DNA from: Nitrospinales bacterium
Lineage (GTDB): Bacteria > Nitrospinota_A > UBA7883 > JACRGQ01
Assembly: GCA_023248495.1 (NCBI GenBank)
Contig: JAHFEK010000012.1
Location: forward strand, 1 to 54,568
Direction: 5' to 3'
Length of the DNA stretch: 54,568 nt
Part shown: positions 1 to 12,134 of the stretch, one piece after another
Numbering within the stretch: the stretch's first letter is position 1
Layout of the letters: the number at the start of each line of letters is the position of its first letter
Made by a program: the position numbers and the translations under genes
Notes under the pieces: generated by a model
What the model saw: only the letters and a program-made list of their open reading frames with translations
Database searches by the model: none
Told to the model about the DNA's origin: nothing

Positions 1-831
1 GGCGGGCGCCGCGCTGGACGTGTTCGAACAGGAGCCTCCGGCGGCGGACAACCCGTTGTTGGCCTTGCCGCAGGTGATCTGCACCCCGCATCTGGGGGCC
101 AGCACCGCCGAGGCGCAGGAAAACGTCGCCGTCGCCATCGCCGAACAGCTGGTCACCTTCTTCGAGCAGGGGATCATCATGAACGCGGTGAATGTGCCGG
201 ATGTTGATCCCGAAGTCCTCAAAAAGATCAAACCGTACCTTACTCTCGCCGAGAAAATGGGGCGCTTCATCGCCCATATCAGCGGAAAGGGCATTAAGGA
301 AGTCGAGATCGCCACCAGCGGCGAGATCGCCGATGTGGACATGAAGCCGCTGGCCACCAGCGCCCTCAAAGGCTTCCTCACCGCTATGGGGCTGGATGTG
401 AATTACGTCAACGCCCCATTCCTGGCGAAGGAACGCGGCATAGAGGTGAAGACCACCGTCAGCAAGAAAGTGCACGATTACGCGGGCCTTCTCTCGCTCC
501 GCGTGGTGACCGATGAAGGCGAGCAGTCCATCTCCGGCACCATTTTCGGCAAGGCGGAGCCGCGCATCGTGAACATCAACGACATCCGCATCGACGCCAT
601 TCCCGAAGGAAACCTCATCATGTTCACCAATACCGACCGGCCGGGGGTCATCGGCGCCGTGGGTACCTATCTGGGAAAGAACAAGATCAACATCGGCCAG
701 TTCAACCTCGGGCGCACCGCGCCGCTGAAAGAGGCCGTCAGCCTCATCAGCGTCGATTCCGAAGTCTCCAAGGATGTTATCGACGGCTTGCTGAAAATTG
801 AAAATGTGCTGAAGGCGTGGGCCATTAAACT

Positions 832-835
<4 letters not shown>
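1..835 (+). CDS. serA: D-3-phosphoglycerate dehydrogenase, C-terminal part (5' end outside window)
   Basis: Oxidises 3-phosphoglycerate to 3-phosphohydroxypyruvate, the first step of serine synthesis, in the cytoplasm. The frame is open from base 2, so the gene runs in from the left edge; 277 residues are visible. The visible part starts in the end of the nucleotide-binding domain ([10 protein letters not shown], then [12 protein letters not shown] with the catalytic-region His), followed by the intervening allosteric-substrate-binding domain and a C-terminal ACT domain (from about [17 protein letters not shown]), which in this family binds serine for feedback inhibition. This is the long, ACT-containing type. 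Its TGA overlaps the TTG start of hisZ, which suggests translational coupling. Identification is firm; only the missing N-terminus is unknown. Confidence 0.95.
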
Positions 836-4764
<3,929 letters not shown>

Positions 4765-4772
4765 GGGCCGTC

Positions 4773-5909
4773 ATGCGGTTTCTGATCGTCGCCGGCGAAG
4801 AGAGCGGCGAAATATACGGCGCGCGCCTGATGCGCGAAATCAAGGCGGTCATGCCGGACGCGGAATTCCACGGCGTCGGCGGCGACCGGATGGTTGCCGA
4901 AGGTTTGCGCATCATCCAGCATTGCAAGGATATGGCCAGCATCGGTGTGGTGCAGATGCTGGAAAAAATCGGCTACTTCCTTGGCGTTTTGAACGATATG
5001 CGCGCGCGGGTGAAGCGGCGCGATTACGACGCCATCATCCTCATTGATTATCCCGATTTCAATCTTCGCGTCGCGCGCGCCGGACACGATGCGGGCGTGC
5101 CGGTTTTTTACTACGTCTGCCCGCAGTTCTGGGCGTGGCGGAGGTACCGTATCCGCGCGGTGAAAAAGTGGGTGGATACCATGCTGGTGATCCTCCCCTT
5201 TGAAGAGGCGTTTTACAAAGAGCGCGGCATAGACGCCCGCTTCGTCGGCCACCCGATGCTGGATGAAATAGATTTCACCAAAGACCGTGCCGCGCTCAAG
5301 CGCGAGTTTTTGCCATCGGGTTGCGCAACGCTGGCCGGCATGATGCCCGGCAGCCGCAACAGCGAGGTCAGTTACAACCTGCCGGCCCTGCTGGAAACCG
5401 CCGACATTATTAAGCGCGAACGGCCCGATACCGGATTCGTCCTGCCGGTGGCGAACCATATGCCGGATGAAAAAATACGCGAGGCGGTGAGGCAACGGCT
5501 TCACGTGAAGATCGTCAAGGGGCGTTCGCACGATGTGATGGCGGCGTGCGACCTGCTTATCACAAAATCGGGAACCTCCACGCTGGAAGCCGCCATCTTT
5601 GGCGCGCCGATGATTATCGTTTACCGCTCCTCCTGGTTAAATTACTGGCTGGCGAAACCGCTGGTGCATGTGGAATACGCCGGCTTGCCGAACCTTATCG
5701 CCGGGCGCGAGATTGCAAAAGAATTTTTTCAAATGCGCTTTGTGCCCGCCGTGGTCGCCGCCGAAGCCGTATCGCTGCTTTCATCGCCGGAGCGTCTGCG
5801 TGAAAAGCGCGCGGAGATGGATGCCGTCCGGCGCCAATTGGGGGAAACCGGCGCGGCCAAGCGGGCGGCGGCGATCATCGCCTCGCGGTTGAATAATAAG
5901 GAGCCATAA
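4773..5909 (+). CDS. lpxB: Lipid-A-disaccharide synthase
   Basis: Peripheral-membrane glycosyltransferase (GT19) that condenses UDP-2,3-diacylglucosamine with lipid X to the lipid A disaccharide; its presence implies a lipid A outer membrane. 378 residues, normal length. The N-terminus has AGEESGEIYGARLM, then YVCPQFWAWR, FVGHPMLDE, and the C-terminal half has MMPGSRNSEV and ITKSGTSTLEAAIFGAPMI, the classic UDP-sugar-binding region. The ATG at 4773 has a GGTGAG-like site at a sensible distance; GTG 4761, overlapping the previous stop, is the alternative. No other lpx gene is in the window. Confidence 0.93.
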   Translation: MRFLIVAGEESGEIYGARLMREIKAVMPDAEFHGVGGDRMVAEGLRIIQHCKDMASIGVVQMLEKIGYFLGVLNDMRARVKRRDYDAIILIDYPDFNLRVARAGHDAGVPVFYYVCPQFWAWRRYRIRAVKKWVDTMLVILPFEEAFYKERGIDARFVGHPMLDEIDFTKDRAALKREFLPSGCATLAGMMPGSRNSEVSYNLPALLETADIIKRERPDTGFVLPVANHMPDEKIREAVRQRLHVKIVKGRSHDVMAACDLLITKSGTSTLEAAIFGAPMIIVYRSSWLNYWLAKPLVHVEYAGLPNLIAGREIAKEFFQMRFVPAVVAAEAVSLLSSPERLREKRAEMDAVRRQLGETGAAKRAAAIIASRLNNKEP

Positions 5910-5911
5910 GC

Positions 5912-6691
5912 GTGGAAATATTTGAGGCGGTAATACTTGGACTGGTGCAGGGGCTGACGGAATTCTTTCCGGTCAGCAGCACGGCGCATCTCATCCTTTT
6001 TCCCTGGTTTTTCGGCTGGGGCGGCGAGCTGGATACGCTCAGCTTTGACGTGGCGCTGCATGGCGGCACGCTCTTTGCCCTTATCGCCTACTTCTGGAAG
6101 GACTGGAAAAACCTCCTCGTGAAAGACCACAAAATGCTGATGCTGGTCATCATTGGCACCATCCCCGGCGGCATCGCCGGGCTGCTGCTGCAAAAATGGG
6201 TGGAACACGCGCTGCGCAGCCCGTTGATTATCGTCTTCACGCTTGTCGGCGTCGGCTTTATCATGTTGCTGGCGGAAAAAAAGGGAGAGCAGACCCGCGC
6301 AACCGACGGCGGCGTAACGCTGAAAGACGCCGTCATAATAGGCTTCGCACAGGCGGTGGCGCTGATTCCCGGCGTGTCGCGCAGCGGCAGCACCATCACG
6401 GCGGGCCTTTTCCGCGGCCTCACGCGCGAAACCGCCACCCGCTTTTCGTTTTTACTATCCACCCCCATTATCGCCGGCGCCACGGTGTTACATGCGGTGA
6501 AGGTGATTAAACATCATGAATCGATGGATATGTCGCTGGTTGGCGCGGGATTTGTGGCGGCGGCGGTTTCGGGATTTTTCGCCATCGGCTTTTTGATGAA
6601 CTACCTGCGCAAACACCCGTTGCACAACTTTGTGTATTACCGCTTCGCGCTGGCCGCCGTTGTTCTCATCGCCTGGTTGCTGCACTCCTGA
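5912..6691 (+). CDS. uppP: Undecaprenyl-diphosphatase (BacA/UppP)
   Basis: Integral membrane phosphatase that recycles undecaprenyl diphosphate to the carrier lipid used for peptidoglycan and O-antigen; confers bacitracin resistance when overexpressed. 259 residues with multiple hydrophobic helices. Both signature regions are present: GLTEFFPVSSTAHL near residues 14-27 (Glu17) and PGVSRSGST in the second half. The start is GTG 5912, two bases after the lpxB stop, with AAGGAG at 5898-5903 inside the end of lpxB. Grouping with lpxB makes an envelope-lipid pair. Confidence 0.94.
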   Translation: MEIFEAVILGLVQGLTEFFPVSSTAHLILFPWFFGWGGELDTLSFDVALHGGTLFALIAYFWKDWKNLLVKDHKMLMLVIIGTIPGGIAGLLLQKWVEHALRSPLIIVFTLVGVGFIMLLAEKKGEQTRATDGGVTLKDAVIIGFAQAVALIPGVSRSGSTITAGLFRGLTRETATRFSFLLSTPIIAGATVLHAVKVIKHHESMDMSLVGAGFVAAAVSGFFAIGFLMNYLRKHPLHNFVYYRFALAAVVLIAWLLHS

Positions 6692-6722
6692 TAACGGTTC
6701 CCGGCCGACCTCTTGGTTACCG

Positions 6723-6980
6723 CTACCGGTAATGATAACGGCAGGCAAGCACGGCAATCTCACCGTCTTTAACCAGATACACCAGACGGTGTTCCAGTGA
6801 AATCCGCCGTGACCAGCAACCCGCAAGCTGGAATTTTAGCGGCTCCGGCTTGCCTGTGCCGGTGAATGGATTTCTTTTTATTTCCTCGATGAGTGCCATG
6901 ACCCGTTCGGCGGTTTTGCGGTCATGCCGCATCCAATAGCGCAAATCGTCGAATGCGGTGGGGGTGAACGATATGTTCAC
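6723..6980 (-). CDS. yoeB: YoeB-type mRNA interferase toxin
   Basis: Ribosome-dependent mRNA endonuclease of the RelE/YoeB fold, inhibited by its YefM partner. 85 residues, close to the 84 of E. coli YoeB, and the residues known to matter there are all at matching positions: Glu46 (in GKPEPLK), Arg65 (in EHRLVY), His83 and Tyr84 (in CRYHY). The toxin is therefore predicted to be active. Its start overlaps the antitoxin stop by four bases, typical of antitoxin-first operons. It is convergent with uppP and lies at the edge of an AT-rich accessory block. Call is firm. Confidence 0.95.
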   Translation of the reverse strand: MNISFTPTAFDDLRYWMRHDRKTAERVMALIEEIKRNPFTGTGKPEPLKFQLAGCWSRRISLEHRLVYLVKDGEIAVLACRYHYR

Positions 6981-7231
6981 AGTTTAAGTTTGGCAAGGGG
7001 TGTGGTTTTACCCCGTTTGGCCTCTTCAAGCGATGCCAATAGACGTTTCGCGTTGGCGGGCGTGGATAGCAGGTAGTCCGTTTCCGCCAGCGAATCGTAA
7101 TCCTCCTGGCTCATCATGATGATGTTCTCTCCCCGTTTGCGCGTGACCACCACGGGCTCGTGATCCTCACAAACGGCATCCATCACATTTTTCAGTTTCT
7201 GCCGCGCTTCGGTATAGCTGATGGCTTTCAT
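6977..7231 (-). CDS. yefM: YefM/Phd-family antitoxin
   Basis: 84-residue antitoxin of the YefM (Phd) family: N-terminal DNA-binding half with ISYTEARQKLKNVMD and the PVVVTRKRGEN strand, MSQEDYDSLAETDYLL in the middle, and a charged C-terminal tail expected to wrap the toxin. The family neutralises YoeB by direct binding and represses its own operon. Start ATG 7231 has AGGAG six bases upstream. The promoter region carries two TGTACA boxes (see the operator entry), as in the E. coli yefM-yoeB operon. It starts 37 bases after the stop of the KAP-like gene on the same strand. Confidence 0.94.
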   Translation of the reverse strand: MKAISYTEARQKLKNVMDAVCEDHEPVVVTRKRGENIIMMSQEDYDSLAETDYLLSTPANAKRLLASLEEAKRGKTTPLAKLKL

Positions 7232-7247
7232 GGCGCACTCCTATATA

Positions 7248-7265
7248 TGTACAATAAACTGTACA
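7248..7265 (-). promoter_or_regulatory. yefM-yoeB operator: two TGTACA boxes
   Basis: TGTACA occurs at 7248-7253 and again at 7260-7265, a centre-to-centre distance of 12 bases, within AT-rich sequence directly upstream of yefM. In E. coli the YefM/YefM-YoeB operator is built from palindromes with TGTACA cores 12 bases apart, so the same arrangement here strongly supports autoregulation by this pair. The boxes lie between the KAP gene stop (7269) and the yefM start. Confidence 0.8.
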
Positions 7266-7268
7266 ATA

Positions 7269-8171
7269 TCACGCTTCCTTCCCTCCGGCAAGCGTGGAAC
7301 CTTCCACATTTATCCCGTACTTTTTAACACGCAAAGCGTTAAGCGGGGTTTCACATCCTATACGCTCAAGGGCTTTTCTAACATTTTCACCAATGGCGAG
7401 GTACTCCGGCTCTTTGAATTCCTGAAACCGCTGACAAGCATAGATAATATTTTTTAGCTCAACGCCGTGTTCTATTTTGAATAGATTATAAAAATCATTC
7501 TCGGTGGCTTGCTTCAAAACTTGAAGCTCGGTACTTGACCACCCATTTTTATGAACTTGCGCTTTTGCAACTTCCAAAAGAGTGGGAATTTGTTGCTTTA
7601 ATGCATATTGCTCTCTAAAGCGTTCTCTAATTTTGGGGTCTTCTATCATCCCTCCACATATCGAATATTCATCTAAGTTAAAAAGATTTCCTTCGTTGCC
7701 GCGCGTGGTGATATAGAGTTCGATCAGTTTATCAGCAAGTCCATCATTGTCTAGCTTTCGAAGGCATTGCACCAAAGCGTTAAGATCAGATGGCGATATA
7801 TGACGAACACATCTTTTAAAGCTTTCTTCCCACGAACGAATTAATTCAACGGTATTGTCCACGAAGGTGTTATGAAAGAGACCCCATGCCGCTCTAAATT
7901 CATTTCGAAGCTCGTCCGCATTGAATTGGGCATCAAGTTTAGCTGCCTCATCAAGCAGGCCAGTTTCTTCGATATAACCACGTTCCATTACTTTACATAT
8001 GGCATTATCAAACTCATCAAATTGTACCAATCCATAACTATCTAATACCTTCGCCCACTCAACGTGTTTTGGATCTTTGTTTGGCCTCATGTCCCATGAA
8101 TAGCTGTTCCAGTCACGGACAAACTGAATATCTGGATTTTTTTCGTTTTTTTTAATAATAAACATAAGCAA
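7269..8171 (-). CDS. KAP-like P-loop protein, C-terminal part (separated by +1 frameshift)
   Basis: About 300 residues, mostly helical and charged, with no signature motif I recognise on its own. It begins just where the N-terminal NTPase frame ends: the two frames overlap at 8152-8171, and skipping a single base at the TAA around 8157-8160, next to a run of eight A's, would join them into one protein of about 570 residues. TTG 8171 or ATG 8165 could also serve as an independent, coupled start, giving two overlapping genes. AT-rich like its partner and unlike the surrounding chromosome. I read it as the C-terminal half of one split gene, most likely a mutation or sequencing error. Confidence 0.6.
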   Translation of the reverse strand: MLMFIIKKNEKNPDIQFVRDWNSYSWDMRPNKDPKHVEWAKVLDSYGLVQFDEFDNAICKVMERGYIEETGLLDEAAKLDAQFNADELRNEFRAAWGLFHNTFVDNTVELIRSWEESFKRCVRHISPSDLNALVQCLRKLDNDGLADKLIELYITTRGNEGNLFNLDEYSICGGMIEDPKIRERFREQYALKQQIPTLLEVAKAQVHKNGWSSTELQVLKQATENDFYNLFKIEHGVELKNIIYACQRFQEFKEPEYLAIGENVRKALERIGCETPLNALRVKKYGINVEGSTLAGGKEA

Positions 8172-8976
8172 GAAGGACTATAGTTGACACAGCCTGCTGT
8201 TTTACGTTTTGGTGGAGATTTATAATTTCTGCATAAACCATTTCAATCATGCTAACAATTTTTCGCAAGACGCGAATATTTTTGATATCAAGAGAAAGTG
8301 AACATTGTTTTGCAATGTCCCGACAATGCATATTTGCGGGAAAGGCAAGTTCAACTGCCTCCTCTGCCGTTGGAGCAAATTCCATTTCAAGGTCTATGAT
8401 CTTCTCTCTGTACTCCTGATAGGCCTCCTTATGATTCCCCAATTTATATTCATTAAAAATAAGTACAATTTTGCAGCCCTTTTCTTCCTTCAAAGAAGAA
8501 ATAAAACCAAGAAGCTCATCAGCGCTTATATTGTTCTTATTAAGCCTCTCAAAGTCATCGAGGCAAATAATGACATTGCCGATCAAGTGAGGAGCAATGG
8601 TGTCGAGCCCTATGGTTAGATGTTTGATATAAGGTACGTCCTTGAACTTGCTGAAAATAGATGTGAGTGATTTTATTCTCTCTGAGCTTAACGATTTCCA
8701 TTCTTTGTTGATCGTTTTCGCATCAAGACGTTGCCCAATTAATTTTACGGAGCGAGTTTTGGCAAAAATGGCTAAACGCAACTCGGCAAGTGAGCTAATG
8801 CCAAACAGTGATACATAGCAATAGTATGGCAACTCGATCTTGTCTTTATTATCACAAACGAGTTTATGCCATGCATATGTTTTACCTACACCCCAGGCAC
8901 CTTTCAAAACCATGACTTCTGGTTTCTTATTCGCCAGAAAGCGTGCGGCGACGGATTTAATTGTGGCGATCGTCAT
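8152..8976 (-). CDS. KAP-like P-loop NTPase, N-terminal part
   Basis: 274 residues carrying a P-loop NTPase domain: Walker A GAWGVGKT at residues 26-33 and a Walker B-type strand IICLDDFERL near residue 136-145. The GxWGxGKT plus DDxER pair is typical of KAP-family and related STAND-like ATPases, some of which (for example PifA of the F plasmid) exclude phage. The frame ends at a TAA in a TATTAT-TAA-A(7) context and the rest of the protein continues one base out of phase. ATG 8976 has a purine-rich GGGAAAGAG upstream. Strikingly AT-rich, so probably acquired. Function unproven; defence is an inference. Confidence 0.7.
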   Translation of the reverse strand: MTIATIKSVAARFLANKKPEVMVLKGAWGVGKTYAWHKLVCDNKDKIELPYYCYVSLFGISSLAELRLAIFAKTRSVKLIGQRLDAKTINKEWKSLSSERIKSLTSIFSKFKDVPYIKHLTIGLDTIAPHLIGNVIICLDDFERLNKNNISADELLGFISSLKEEKGCKIVLIFNEYKLGNHKEAYQEYREKIIDLEMEFAPTAEEAVELAFPANMHCRDIAKQCSLSLDIKNIRVLRKIVSMIEMVYAEIINLHQNVKQQAVSTIVLLAYVYY

Positions 8977-9059
8977 ATTATCTCTTTCCCTTTATGAGGA
9001 TAAAAAAATCTGGATTTATCATATTTACCTGAATTTTAACGGTGATAATGAGCGGCGGT

Positions 9060-9446
9060 TTACCGATGGAGGAATTTTTGCAAGTGTTGTTCGCACTCCG
9101 CCGCCGTCAGCGCGCCGGTCTCGACCAATATCTCGCCGATTTTCTTTTTGGATTTTATCTGGATGTCGATAATCACCGCGATTTCTTCCTCGGTGATGAA
9201 ACCCATCCGGCGCGCCGCCTCGCCGAACCTCAGGCCTTCGTAGCCGGGCGGCCGGTTGTTACAGATTGCGCTTACCACCACCACCGTCTGTTCATCGGTG
9301 AGCATCTTTAGTTTTCTGCCTATCTCGCCAAAGAGCTGGTTTTGGTCGATTTGTATCTGAATCGCATCCATAAGTTGGCGGGGGGTGATGGCTTTGCTGT
9401 TTAGAAGGAATTGACCGAATAATACCGGCACCGCCTTTCCTGTCAT
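9060..9446 (-). CDS. Small protein of four LFGE/GEL-type helical repeats
   Basis: 128 residues starting at ATG 9446 with AAGGGG about eight bases upstream; a longer upstream frame lacks such a site. No enzyme motif. The protein shows about four copies of a unit with the pattern (F/I)GE-hydrophobic-(L/I)xxxxxLT(x)EE: VLFGQFLLNSKAIT, LFGEIGRKLKMLT, FGEAARRMGFIT and IGEILVETGALT. The same pattern fills the first 120 residues of the hybrid kinase at 28438-30330, and resembles the N-terminal domain of type II secretion/MshE ATPases, which in some members binds cyclic di-GMP. A free-standing signalling or adaptor module is plausible; the role is unknown. Confidence 0.7.
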   Translation of the reverse strand: MTGKAVPVLFGQFLLNSKAITPRQLMDAIQIQIDQNQLFGEIGRKLKMLTDEQTVVVVSAICNNRPPGYEGLRFGEAARRMGFITEEEIAVIIDIQIKSKKKIGEILVETGALTAAECEQHLQKFLHR

Positions 9447-9572
9447 TATTGCGACCCCTTCAAAACGGTTATTTAATATTTGGCACGAGGATAACCGCAA
9501 TATTGTAATCCGTCATTAACAAAATAACCACTGTTTACGCCTCTTCGAACTGATTTCTGATATTCTGCACTG

Positions 9573-11519
9573 ATGAAGCACAAACCGGCGGGCAACGCGC
9601 GCCATCACGCGGCGCCCGGCGCGCACGCGTACCGCGAGAGCGTGAAGAAGTTTCTTCCCACCACGCGGCAGGAGATGGAGTGGCGCGGCTGGCGCGAGCT
9701 GGACGTATTGCTAATCACCGGCGATTCGTACATCGATCACCCCAGCTTTGGCATTCCGCTGCTGGGGCGTTGCCTGGAAAAGCAGGGCTTCAAGGTCGGC
9801 ATCGTGGCGCAGCCCGATTTCCACTCCACCAAGGACATCGCCCGCATGGGGCGGCCCCGGCTATTCATTGGCGTTTCGTCCGGCACGGTGGACAGCATGA
9901 TAAACAACTACACCGCCAACAAGCGAAAGCGCAGCGACGACCAATACGCCCCCGGCGGCGTGGGGGGTAACAGGCCGGACTACGCCACCACCGTTTACGC
10001 CCGTCTCGCGCGCGAATCGTTCCCCGATACCCCCATCGTCATCGGCGGGGTGGAGGCGAGCCTCCGCCGCGTGGCCCATTACGACTACTGGCAGAACAAA
10101 GTGCGTCCCTCGATACTGCTGGATGCCCCCGCCGACCTGCTGGTCTACGGCATGGGGGAGCGGCTAGCCGTGCGCGTCGCAAAGGAGCTGGCCGCCGCAT
10201 CCGATGCCGAAGGGGGCGCACCCGTCTCGCTGCACGGCGAAGCGGCACAATACGCCATGCGTACGTTGCGCGGCGAACGCGGGGTGGTATGCCAGATGCC
10301 GCTGGACGAGGCGCTGGCCTTGCAGCCGCGGCTGCTGCTGCCGTCGTTTCACGAGGTGCGCGACGACAAAAAGAAGTTCGCCCGCGCCGCGCTGCTCACC
10401 GAAGAAGAGGCCAGTCCCTACAACGGCAAACGGCTGGTTCAGCCGCACGGCAAAACGGCGGTGGTGGCAAATCCACCGTCGATACCGATCACCACGGAAG
10501 AGTTCGACGCGCTCTACGAGCTGCCGTTCACGCGCGAACAGCACCCCTCGTACGAAGAGCGGATACCGGCGGCGGAGATGATCCAGTTTTCCGTTATCGC
10601 CACGCGCGGCTGTTTCGGCGGGTGTTCGTTCTGCGCCATCACGCTGCACCACGGGCGGATCGTTTCGTCGCGCGGGGAAGAGAGCATTCTCAAAGAACTG
10701 GCCGCGATGACGAAGCACCCGGCGTTCAAGGGGCAGGTCACCGACATTGGCGGGCCGACGGCGAACATGTGGCGGCTCAATTGCAAGAGTATCGAGATAC
10801 AAAGCGTCTGCCGCAAGCTGTCATGCGTCTTCCCGAAAATCTGTGCGCACCTCGTCACCGATCACACGCCGCAGGTGAAGCTGCTGGAAAAAGCGCGCGC
10901 CTTGCCGGGGGTGAAAAAGATTTCCATCGGCTCCGGCTTGCGGTACGACATCGCGTTGGCCGATAAAAAAGCCGGCCACAAATATCTGCGCGATCTCATC
11001 GCCCACCATGTGGGGGGCCAACTCAAGGTCGCCCCGGAACACCTGAACCGCGACGTGCTGCATTTGATGAAAAAGCCGGGAATGGAGAGCTTTGACGAAT
11101 TCGTCGAATTTTTCCAGAATGCGACGTATGAAGCGGGAAAAGAGCAGTACCTCGTGCCGTACTTTATCAGCGGTTTTCCCGGCTGCACGCACGAGCAGAT
11201 GGAGGAGGTCGGCGCCTACCTCCAGCGCCGCAACTGGCGCGTGCAGCAGGTGCAGGCGTTCATCCCCACGCCTATGACGCTGGCCACCGCGATGTATCAC
11301 AGCGGCATCGATCCGGCCACCAAACAGCCGCTCTGGGTGGCGCGGGAGTGGAACGACCGGAAGATTCAGCAGGCGCTGTTGCAGCCGAACAAGCTGGAGA
11401 ACCAGGAACTTCTGCGCAGAACCGGCTATTGGTACAAGATGCAGGGGGGGCAACACGCCCGCCCAAAGGCGGGCCCGGCGCGTGTCGGCGCGAAAGGAAA
11501 AAAACGGTTCCCGCGCTAG
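9573..11519 (+). CDS. YgiQ-family radical SAM protein
   Basis: 648-residue member of the UPF0313/YgiQ family. It has the family N-terminus (FLPTTRQEMEWRGW, then ITGDSYIDHPSFG), a PDYATTVYARL and VIGGVEASLRR stretch, the radical SAM cluster Cys347, Cys351, Cys354 in RGCFGGCSFCAIT, LKVAPEHLN and a C-terminal basic tail. Members bind a 4Fe-4S cluster and S-adenosylmethionine; the physiological substrate is unknown. Start ATG 9573 has no obvious ribosome site but is the only start that keeps the conserved N-terminus. Divergent from the small repeat protein at 9060-9446; an inverted GGTTATTT/AAATAACC pair lies between them. Confidence 0.9.
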   Translation: MKHKPAGNARHHAAPGAHAYRESVKKFLPTTRQEMEWRGWRELDVLLITGDSYIDHPSFGIPLLGRCLEKQGFKVGIVAQPDFHSTKDIARMGRPRLFIGVSSGTVDSMINNYTANKRKRSDDQYAPGGVGGNRPDYATTVYARLARESFPDTPIVIGGVEASLRRVAHYDYWQNKVRPSILLDAPADLLVYGMGERLAVRVAKELAAASDAEGGAPVSLHGEAAQYAMRTLRGERGVVCQMPLDEALALQPRLLLPSFHEVRDDKKKFARAALLTEEEASPYNGKRLVQPHGKTAVVANPPSIPITTEEFDALYELPFTREQHPSYEERIPAAEMIQFSVIATRGCFGGCSFCAITLHHGRIVSSRGEESILKELAAMTKHPAFKGQVTDIGGPTANMWRLNCKSIEIQSVCRKLSCVFPKICAHLVTDHTPQVKLLEKARALPGVKKISIGSGLRYDIALADKKAGHKYLRDLIAHHVGGQLKVAPEHLNRDVLHLMKKPGMESFDEFVEFFQNATYEAGKEQYLVPYFISGFPGCTHEQMEEVGAYLQRRNWRVQQVQAFIPTPMTLATAMYHSGIDPATKQPLWVAREWNDRKIQQALLQPNKLENQELLRRTGYWYKMQGGQHARPKAGPARVGAKGKKRFPR

Positions 11520-11589
11520 CGGTATTAGTCAGGAAAAATAAATAAGCTGAAAAGCGCCGCGTACCCGGCTGCCGGATTGATAAAAAAAG

Positions 11590-11659
11590 GGGCGCGGTCT
11601 CGCAATCAAGAATTATGCGCTCTGCGCTACTTGATAACCCGCGCTCACCACGCCCCTAC
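11590..11659 (-). terminator. Large branched hairpin followed by T7 (terminator or small structured RNA)
   Basis: Read on the minus strand, GGGGCGTGGT pairs with ACCGCGCCCC (ten pairs, one of them a G-U wobble) and is followed at once by seven T's (11583-11589). Inside lie a six-pair stem ATCAAG/CTTGAT and a short GCGC/GCGC hairpin. The T-run and position about 20 bases after the stop of the 67-aa gene make this its probable intrinsic terminator, but the 68-base branched shape is larger than a usual terminator hairpin. Confidence 0.55.
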
Positions 11660-11676
11660 ATTACGGAGCAACCCGC

Positions 11677-11880
11677 CTACGCGCGTTCGCGAACCTGATT
11701 CCCCTTAAGCTGTTCCGGCATCTGTTTGTCGCGCGGCGCGGCGGCGCCCAGTTTTTCCTTCGCTTTCAATTGCGACTTATAGCTGCCGCCCCCCGGCTCG
11801 TGCCGCTGCGCGGATTTGTTGGCCGCCCCGCGCGATTCGCTGGCGCGTGACGCCTTGGCCTGCACATCTTGCGTTTTCAT
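11677..11880 (-). CDS. Small hydrophilic protein of unknown function
   Basis: 67 residues, rich in Lys, Ala, Gln, Glu and Arg, no hydrophobic segment and no cysteine; probably disordered. A clear GGAGGG ribosome site precedes the ATG at 11880, which is why I accept it as real. I do not recognise the family. It stands alone between the convergent YgiQ gene and divergent hppA, and is followed by the structured T7 element at 11590-11659. Codon use looks like the GC-rich background, so there is no sign of recent transfer. It could be a small stress-type or nucleic-acid-binding protein, but nothing in the sequence proves this. Confidence 0.6.
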   Translation of the reverse strand: MKTQDVQAKASRASESRGAANKSAQRHEPGGGSYKSQLKAKEKLGAAAPRDKQMPEQLKGNQVRERA

Positions 11881-12134
11881 TTACATCCCTCCGCCTTTGA
11901 AAGGCTTGTTTGGCCCGTGGAATCAGGCAACGCCTGGCTACCCGCAGGCCCCCGTTTTTCCGGTTGATTAAAGTCTAGACCCGGTTTCCCATCCTGTCAA
12001 ACGGCGGCGGGAGTTCGGGCTTGACCTTCCCGAAGGGCTATGGTTTCCTAACGGCTGTATTTGTGTCCGGCACCGGGCGCAAAGGGGGAAACGCAGCGCT
12101 GCTGCACTAGGTTTTTAAATCCTACGTTAGAGAA

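Noticed and set aside
11583..11659. A tRNA-like fold.
   Set aside because: No GTTC-type T loop, no proper anticodon arm and no CCA position; the T7 tail fits a terminator or small RNA better.
11900..12134. A riboswitch (for example GEMM-type) upstream of hppA because of GCGCAAAG and a CAGGC/GCCTG hairpin.
   Set aside because: The conserved cores of known classes are not present in order, so only a minor hairpin remains.
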